Assembly (NCBI GenBank): GCA_903923905.1 | Contig: CAIXZH010000067.1 | Location: forward strand, 1 to 42,530 | Source: an uncultured Bacteroidia bacterium | GTDB taxonomy: Bacteria; Bacteroidota; Bacteroidia; Bacteroidales; Prolixibacteraceae | DNA length: 42,530 bases | Reading direction: 5' to 3' | Part shown: positions 37,343 to 42,530 of the stretch, in pieces | Position numbering within the stretch: position 1 is the first letter of the stretch | Layout: each line of letters starts with the position of its first letter | Notes under the pieces: model-generated | The model's input: only the letters and a program-made list of their open reading frames with translations | Database searches by the model: none | Told to the model about the DNA's origin: nothing | Program-made: the position numbers and the translations under genes

Positions 37343-37390
37343 TAATGCTAAATGGTTAATGCTAAATGGTTAATGTTAAATGGTTAATGC
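37343..37390 (+). repeat. 14-bp tandem repeat, 3.4 copies
   Basis: TAATGCTAAATGGT at 37343-37356 repeats at 37357-37370 and (with one change) 37371-37384, followed by a partial TAATGC. It lies between the two sulfatase genes. Confidence 0.85.
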
Positions 37391-37472
37391 CTTATTCTGT
37401 TGATTAGCTAAGAATGATATTCATACATTCGGGTTACATACATTGTGAATGGGAACAGATATAAATTTTAAA

Positions 37473-39047
37473 ATGAAAATACAAATCAAAACAGGGATAA
37501 CCCTGGGGCTCTGCCTGACTTGCTTAGCTCCAATATGCACTGGCCAAACCCGGGACCTGAGGAGACCGAATATCCTTTTCATCATGAGCGATGATCACGG
37601 TTACCAGGCGATCAGCGCCTATGGATGCGGATTAAATTCCACTCCGAATATCGACAGGCTGGCCAAAGAAGGGGCGATATTTACGCGGTCATTTGTGACC
37701 AACTCCATTTGCGCTCCCAGCCGGGCAGTAATGCTCACCGGGAAATACAGTCACATCAATGGGAAAATCGATAATAATGGCGGATTCAACTGGAATCAAA
37801 TGAGTTTCCCTAAGCTTTTACAGCAAAGCGGATATCAGACTGCCCTGATCGGGAAGATTCATCTGGACGGATCTCCCCAGGGGTTCGATTATTCGAACGT
37901 TCTTCCAGGACAAGGTGATTATTACAATCCCGATTTCATTGAAAACGGAATTCGCAAACAAGTTCCCGGCTATGTTACCACATTAACCACAAAGTATGCT
38001 CTTGAGTGGCTCGATAGGAGACGCGATAAATCGAAACCCTTCTGTCTGTTGTACCATCAGAAAGCGCCACACCGGAACTGGTTACCGGAAGAGAAATACC
38101 TGAATCTTTATGAAAATCGTGACTTCCCGTTCCCGGAAAATTTCTTTGATGATTTTTCCGGGCGAGGCACTGCAGCTCATACCCAGGAGATGGGAATTGT
38201 TAAAGATATGATGTGGGGCCATGATATGAAATTTGAAAACGATCCATATACCGGTAAACCAACCAACTTCATGCCCGATATCCAACGGATGGATGAGAAT
38301 CAACGCAAAGCCTGGCGGGCAGTATATGACCCAAAAAATGAAGAGTTCAAAAAAACGATGCCTATTGGACGTAATCTGGCAAAATGGAAATACCAGAGGT
38401 ATATTCGTGACTACCTCAAATGCATTCAATCCATTGATGATGGTGTTGGCGAAGTTCTTGATTATCTGGATAAAAATGGTTTGTCCGAAAATACAATCGT
38501 TGTTTATACTTCTGATCAGGGTTTTTATTTGGGTGAGCATGGCTGGTTTGACAAACGATTTATGTATGAAGAGTCATTCCGGACACCGCTCTTAATCAGG
38601 TATCCCAAAGAGATAAAGCCCGGAACCGTTATTAAACAGATGATTTTGAATCTTGATTTTGCACCTACATTTTTAAATTACGCCGGGATTCAGGACCAAA
38701 AAGAGATGCAGGGGGAATCGTTCCGAAAAGTACTTAGCGGGGAATCTGTAAAATGGAGAGATGCAATCTATTACCATTACTTTGAATATCCTGGAGTTCA
38801 TGCCGTAAAACGACATTATGGTGTCAGGACAGAGCGTTATAAACTCATCCATTTCTATTACGACATTGACGAATGGGAGCTATACGATCTTGAAACAGAC
38901 CCTCACGAAATGAAGAATGTCTATACTGACCCTTTTTACGCCGGAATCCGTTCTGAATTGCACCGCAAACTGGAAGAACTTCGCCTGAAATATAAGGATT
39001 CCGATGAAGTTACACGGTCGTTTTTGCCCCCTGCAAAGAATAATTAA
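37473..39047 (+). CDS. Formylglycine-dependent sulfatase (CAPSR type)
   Basis: This 524-residue S1 sulfatase has a signal peptide (MKIQIKTGITLGLCLTCLAP to about CTGQ) and the canonical site Cys80 in ICAPSRAVMLTGKYSH, with NILFIMSDDHGYQAISAYG before it and YTSDQGFYLGEHGWFDKRFMYEESF after it. The last motif is typical of the iduronate/N-acetylglucosamine-6-sulfatase-like group, so uronic-acid-type or amino-sugar sulfate is possible. It differs markedly from the sulfatase before it, so the two should attack different positions. The ATG at 37473 is preferred to one at 37449 because it begins the signal peptide. Confidence 0.93.
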   Translation: MKIQIKTGITLGLCLTCLAPICTGQTRDLRRPNILFIMSDDHGYQAISAYGCGLNSTPNIDRLAKEGAIFTRSFVTNSICAPSRAVMLTGKYSHINGKIDNNGGFNWNQMSFPKLLQQSGYQTALIGKIHLDGSPQGFDYSNVLPGQGDYYNPDFIENGIRKQVPGYVTTLTTKYALEWLDRRRDKSKPFCLLYHQKAPHRNWLPEEKYLNLYENRDFPFPENFFDDFSGRGTAAHTQEMGIVKDMMWGHDMKFENDPYTGKPTNFMPDIQRMDENQRKAWRAVYDPKNEEFKKTMPIGRNLAKWKYQRYIRDYLKCIQSIDDGVGEVLDYLDKNGLSENTIVVYTSDQGFYLGEHGWFDKRFMYEESFRTPLLIRYPKEIKPGTVIKQMILNLDFAPTFLNYAGIQDQKEMQGESFRKVLSGESVKWRDAIYYHYFEYPGVHAVKRHYGVRTERYKLIHFYYDIDEWELYDLETDPHEMKNVYTDPFYAGIRSELHRKLEELRLKYKDSDEVTRSFLPPAKNN

Positions 39048-39156
39048 TTGTGAAGATATATTCTAAAAAAAAAGAAATATGATTACTAAAGATAAAAAAT
39101 GAATCAGTAATTTCGAAGATCAGAATATTCAATCAATTAACTAAAATTATTTTCAA

Positions 39157-41916
39157 GTGAAAAAAATCAACAGCTATTTAAAGATGGCAGTCATCATGAT
39201 TTTGTTTAATGGATTTACACATGTTTCGTTTGCGAAAAATGAGGTAAAGCTGCTCGTTTGCGAATACAAAACCGATCCAGTTGGGATCGATGTTGCAAAA
39301 CCAAGACTAAGCTGGCAACTCACAACAACCGAGAATGGAGTCATGCAGACGGCATATGAAATCCGTGTTGCAGAGTCAGCTTCAAAGCTCAGCTCGGGTA
39401 AATTGATCTGGTCTACCGGTAAAGTGAATAATTCACAATCGGTTAACATAGTTTATAATGGCCCTGTTTTAAGCTCATCTGAACGGGTATACTGGCAGGT
39501 TCGGGTTTGGGACAGCAAAGATAAAGCAACCGCCTGGAGTGCACCGGCATTCTGGGAAATGGGAATTCTGAGCCCATCGGAATGGAAAGGAAGCTGGATC
39601 ACATTCGGTAAGCCGAAAGAGGTCAAAGAGTCTCTGCCATCCCAATATTTCAGAAAAGAGTTCTCCCTTTCAAAAAAAGTCAAATCTGCCAGGGTTTATG
39701 CAACTTCTCTTGGATTTTATGAACTTCACCTGAACGGATCAAAAGTATCAACTGATCTTTTTACTCCGGGGTGGACAAGCTTTAAAAAGCGTCTTCAGTA
39801 CCAGACTTATGATATAACATCCATGCTCAAGGATAAGAATACAATAGGTGTGGTGCTTGCTGACGGCTGGTACAGGGGCAACCTTGGATGGTCAAAAAAA
39901 GGGGCATATTATGGTAACCAACTCGCTTTTCTGCTTCAGCTTCAGGTAACCTATACGGATGGAACTATTGAAAATATTAGCTCAGATAACAGCTGGAAGG
40001 CTACAACAAACGGTCCGATTCTGGGATCAGACATTTATAACGGAGAAACCTATGATGCCCGTCTTGAACTTACCGGATGGGATCAAACCGGTTATGATAT
40101 GGGGAAATGGGACAATCCGCTTCCCTTTAACCAGTCAAATGATATCCTTGTAGCACCATATGGTGTTCCCGTAAAAGCGATTCAGGAGATCAAACCAATC
40201 AAACAGTTTGTCACCCCAAAGGGCGAACTCGTTTACGATATGGGACAGAATATGGTAGGCTGGATCAGGCTGAAGATTTCCGGGAAGCCAGGGGATCAGG
40301 TTACGCTTAAATTCGCTGAAGTACTTGATAAAGAAGGAAATGTATATACCGAAAATCTTCGTGCCGCAAAAGCTACTGATGTTTATATTCTTAAGGGAGA
40401 AGGGATTGAAACATTCGAGCCCCATTTCACGTTCCACGGGTTCAGATACCTAAAAATTGAAGGCTTGAACACACCTCCTGCACTTGACCAGATTACAGGT
40501 GTTGTGATCCATTCTGATATTACTCCAACAGGAAACTTCAGTTGTTCAGACACCCTTATAAATAAGCTGCAACACAATATTCAGTGGGGACAGAAAGGTA
40601 ATTTTGTAGATGTCCCGACTGATTGTCCTCAAAGGGACGAGCGTCTGGGCTGGACCGGTGACGCACAGGTTTTCAGTACAACCGCCGCTTTTAACTTCAA
40701 TGTAGCCGCTTTTTATACCAAGTGGATGGGGGATTTCACAGCCGATCAACTACCTGATGGTAAAGTTCCGCACGTAATTCCTGATGTTTTGAATGGCGGG
40801 GGCGGTGCAACTGCCTGGGCTGATGCCTCGGTCATAGTTCCCTGGAATGTTTATCTGGCTTATGGAGATACAAAGATCCTTGAAGTGCAATATCCAAGCA
40901 TGAAGGGCTGGATAGGTTACATGACAAGCAGGGCACAGGCAGATCATCTCTGGATTGGTGATCCCCATTTCGGTGACTGGCTGGCATTTGCCACTAACAA
41001 TTCAGACTATCCGGGGGCAACAACAGAAAAGGACCTGATTGCCACTGCATATTACTATCATTCCACAATCCTCTTAAGTAAGATTGCTTTAATAATCGGG
41101 AAAAAAGAGGATGCTGAAAAGTATAAAACTCTTGCAAGTGGTATCAGGGAATCTTTTAACCGTGAATTTGTGACCCCTAACGGACGTTTGGTTTCTCATA
41201 CCCAAACTGCCTACGCATTGGCCCTTTCCTTTGATCTGTTATCCCCTGAAATTGCTGCAAAAGCTGCAGCCTATTGCGCTAAAGACGTAGAGAAGTTTCA
41301 GCACCTGACAACCGGGTTTGTTGGAGCACCTCTGCTCTGTAAAACCCTTTCGGCCATCGGACGGGATGACCTGGCATTTATGTTATTGAATAACAAGAAA
41401 TATCCCTCCTGGTTATATCCTGTAATGCAAGGTGCCACCACCATCTGGGAACGGTGGGATGGTCAGAAACCTGACGGCTCCTTCCAGGACAAAGGGATGA
41501 ACAGCTTTAACCATTACGCCTACGGCGCTATCGGAGAGTGGCTTTATCAGCACGTCGCAGGTCTCAAAATGGATGAAAACATGCCAGGCTATAAACATAT
41601 CCTTTTTGCTCCACATCCAGGCGGCAGACTAAAAAATGCAGGTGCGGAGATTTCAACCCTGTATGGCAAGGTATCGTCATCCTGGAAGTTCGAAAATGAT
41701 AATTTTGTCTATGAGGTCATTATACCTGCCAACACAAGTGCAACGGTTTCATTACCTTATGCCAGAGCAGATCAGGTTAAGCAGGATGGACTGCCGGTTA
41801 AAGGTGACTTTGTTCAAAACACCAATGAATTGCAAATTAATCTTGGTAGCGGGAAATATAGTTTTACATATCCTGCTCAGGCACTTATGACAGCTGTTTC
41901 TGAGAAAAAGGAATAG
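39157..41916 (+). CDS. GH78 alpha-L-rhamnosidase
   Basis: The 919-residue exported enzyme has a signal peptide (to about SFAKNE), N-terminal beta domains starting LLVCEYKTDPVGIDVAKPRL, and the GH78 (alpha/alpha)6 domain with DCPQRDERLGW at 489-499 (acidic catalytic region) and IWERWDG with Glu765, the likely base. It cleaves terminal alpha-L-rhamnose. Start codon is GTG at 39157: the next ATG (39184) would remove the basic start of the signal peptide. It lies 109 bases after the second sulfatase in the same direction, and a hairpin terminator follows. Confidence 0.93.
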   Translation: MKKINSYLKMAVIMILFNGFTHVSFAKNEVKLLVCEYKTDPVGIDVAKPRLSWQLTTTENGVMQTAYEIRVAESASKLSSGKLIWSTGKVNNSQSVNIVYNGPVLSSSERVYWQVRVWDSKDKATAWSAPAFWEMGILSPSEWKGSWITFGKPKEVKESLPSQYFRKEFSLSKKVKSARVYATSLGFYELHLNGSKVSTDLFTPGWTSFKKRLQYQTYDITSMLKDKNTIGVVLADGWYRGNLGWSKKGAYYGNQLAFLLQLQVTYTDGTIENISSDNSWKATTNGPILGSDIYNGETYDARLELTGWDQTGYDMGKWDNPLPFNQSNDILVAPYGVPVKAIQEIKPIKQFVTPKGELVYDMGQNMVGWIRLKISGKPGDQVTLKFAEVLDKEGNVYTENLRAAKATDVYILKGEGIETFEPHFTFHGFRYLKIEGLNTPPALDQITGVVIHSDITPTGNFSCSDTLINKLQHNIQWGQKGNFVDVPTDCPQRDERLGWTGDAQVFSTTAAFNFNVAAFYTKWMGDFTADQLPDGKVPHVIPDVLNGGGGATAWADASVIVPWNVYLAYGDTKILEVQYPSMKGWIGYMTSRAQADHLWIGDPHFGDWLAFATNNSDYPGATTEKDLIATAYYYHSTILLSKIALIIGKKEDAEKYKTLASGIRESFNREFVTPNGRLVSHTQTAYALALSFDLLSPEIAAKAAAYCAKDVEKFQHLTTGFVGAPLLCKTLSAIGRDDLAFMLLNNKKYPSWLYPVMQGATTIWERWDGQKPDGSFQDKGMNSFNHYAYGAIGEWLYQHVAGLKMDENMPGYKHILFAPHPGGRLKNAGAEISTLYGKVSSSWKFENDNFVYEVIIPANTSATVSLPYARADQVKQDGLPVKGDFVQNTNELQINLGSGKYSFTYPAQALMTAVSEKKE

Positions 41917-41937
41917 CTGGTTTGAAAAATATAACTG

Positions 41938-41966
41938 ATAAAGGCTGCAGATAATGTGGCCTTTAT
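41938..41966. terminator. Terminator after the rhamnosidase gene
   Basis: ATAAAGGC (41938-41945) pairs with GCCTTTAT (41959-41966) around a 13-base loop and is followed by TATTTTTG. Confidence 0.7.
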
Positions 41967-41979
41967 TATTTTTGATTAC

Positions 41980-42186
41980 TCAAAGTAAAAATCTTAGCCG
42001 GTAAGTGGCAACTGAAAATTCCCGGACTGTTTTAAGGGTTAAATTCTTATTATCGGCCGGTATAACCGGATTAAGCCAGAATTTACACTCTCCATCGGCT
42101 GTTTCAACATGAATATGAGGTGGCTCACAATACACGTCCGAATAGAAATGAAACCTGTACGGTCCAATGGGTAAAACAGTTGGCAT
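41980..42186 (-). CDS. DUF4160 family protein, short C terminus
   Basis: The 68-residue protein starts with MPTVLPIGPYRFHFYSD and has EPPHIHVETADGECKFWLNPV, the DUF4160 core. Members I know run to about 80-95 residues and end in a longer helix; here the end, NLTLKTVREFSVATYRLRFLL, is shorter. The usual DUF2442 partner gene is absent. It may be a trimmed remnant of a small two-gene unit. Function of the family is unknown. Confidence 0.75.
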   Translation of the reverse strand: MPTVLPIGPYRFHFYSDVYCEPPHIHVETADGECKFWLNPVIPADNKNLTLKTVREFSVATYRLRFLL

Positions 42187-42280
42187 TTTATCATCTTTCT
42201 GCTACAATGTGAAATTGTAAAAAATCGAAATATAAAATTACAAGAAATTCATTTCTGTTTTCACAGTAAAAAAAAACCTT

Positions 42281-42288
42281 TATATTTG
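42281..42288 (+). promoter_or_regulatory. -7 box before the tRNA genes
   Basis: TATATTTG is a perfect TAnnTTTG match 79 bases before the first tRNA-Gly. A -33 element is not clear. Confidence 0.5.
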
Positions 42289-42367
42289 CATCCGCTTAAC
42301 CGGAGCAATAATTGTTAAGGAACATTAGTTAGAAGGCTTTATTGTCAGGTTTGCAAAGAATAAGAAT

Positions 42368-42440
<73 letters not shown>

Positions 42441-42473
42441 CAGGTTATAAATCGTTCTTTTTGTCATTACAAT

Positions 42474-42530
<57 letters not shown>

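Noticed and set aside
37343-37390. The 14-bp tandem repeat as a CRISPR-like array
   Set aside because: The units are directly adjacent with no spacers and are too short.
38082-38540. A 152-codon frame on the minus strand inside the second sulfatase
   Set aside because: It lies entirely opposite a clear sulfatase coding region and matches no family.

Overview
The window looks like chromosomal DNA from a member of the Bacteroidota, probably a Bacteroidales/Marinilabiliales-type environmental bacterium. The evidence is the families present (DUF3078, PorT-like and FadL-type outer-membrane proteins, TlpA lipoprotein, Bacteroidota-type cas6, secreted sulfatases and GH78), the lack of Shine-Dalgarno sequences with A-rich leaders before ATG, and repeated TAnnTTTG promoter boxes, several with an upstream TTG/TTTG. 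It is moderately AT-rich and densely coded, with no phage or IS element. Species cannot be named from this alone.

Layout. 0-6.3 kb: a DUF3078 outer-membrane-type protein with an SRPBCC protein, a DUF2235 hydrolase, a fatty acid desaturase and a TlpA-like lipoprotein. 6.3-16 kb: a sulfur amino-acid neighbourhood (O-acetylhomoserine sulfhydrylase, methionine/aromatic-type aminotransferase, cysteine synthase) interspersed with an AraC regulator, YceI, an extradiol DOPA dioxygenase-like protein, a LuxR-type response regulator, a small beta-barrel and a GNAT acetyltransferase. 16-21.5 kb: a FadL transporter, a frameshifted orphan cas6 next to a perfect inverted repeat, and a large FAD/Fe-S dehydrogenase. 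21.5-27.3 kb: a 1542-residue hybrid histidine kinase transcribed after a FIST-domain sensor gene. 27.6-34.6 kb: DUF4242 and HD-domain proteins, a Gfo/Idh/MocA oxidoreductase with an 11-G tract, a rhodanese-like/TlpA pair, a ferredoxin, endonuclease III, the remains of a toxin-antitoxin pair and an ABC-F ATPase. 34.7-42 kb: a secreted TIM-barrel protein, two sulfatases and a GH78 alpha-L-rhamnosidase, which look like part of a sulfated, rhamnose-containing glycan degradation locus without SusC/SusD in view. The window ends in two identical tRNA-Gly(GCC) genes, the second cut by the window edge.

The most interesting signal is a short unannotated reading frame (6564-6668) before the O-acetylhomoserine sulfhydrylase gene. 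It carries four consecutive cysteine codons just after a hairpin, which is what a cysteine-sensing leader peptide would look like. Other points of note are the G11 tract in a conserved GGGA motif, a histidine kinase whose first ATP-lid glycine is arginine, the broken cas6 with no CRISPR array, and the degenerate toxin-antitoxin pair. Functional calls come from reading motifs by eye; no database search was run.
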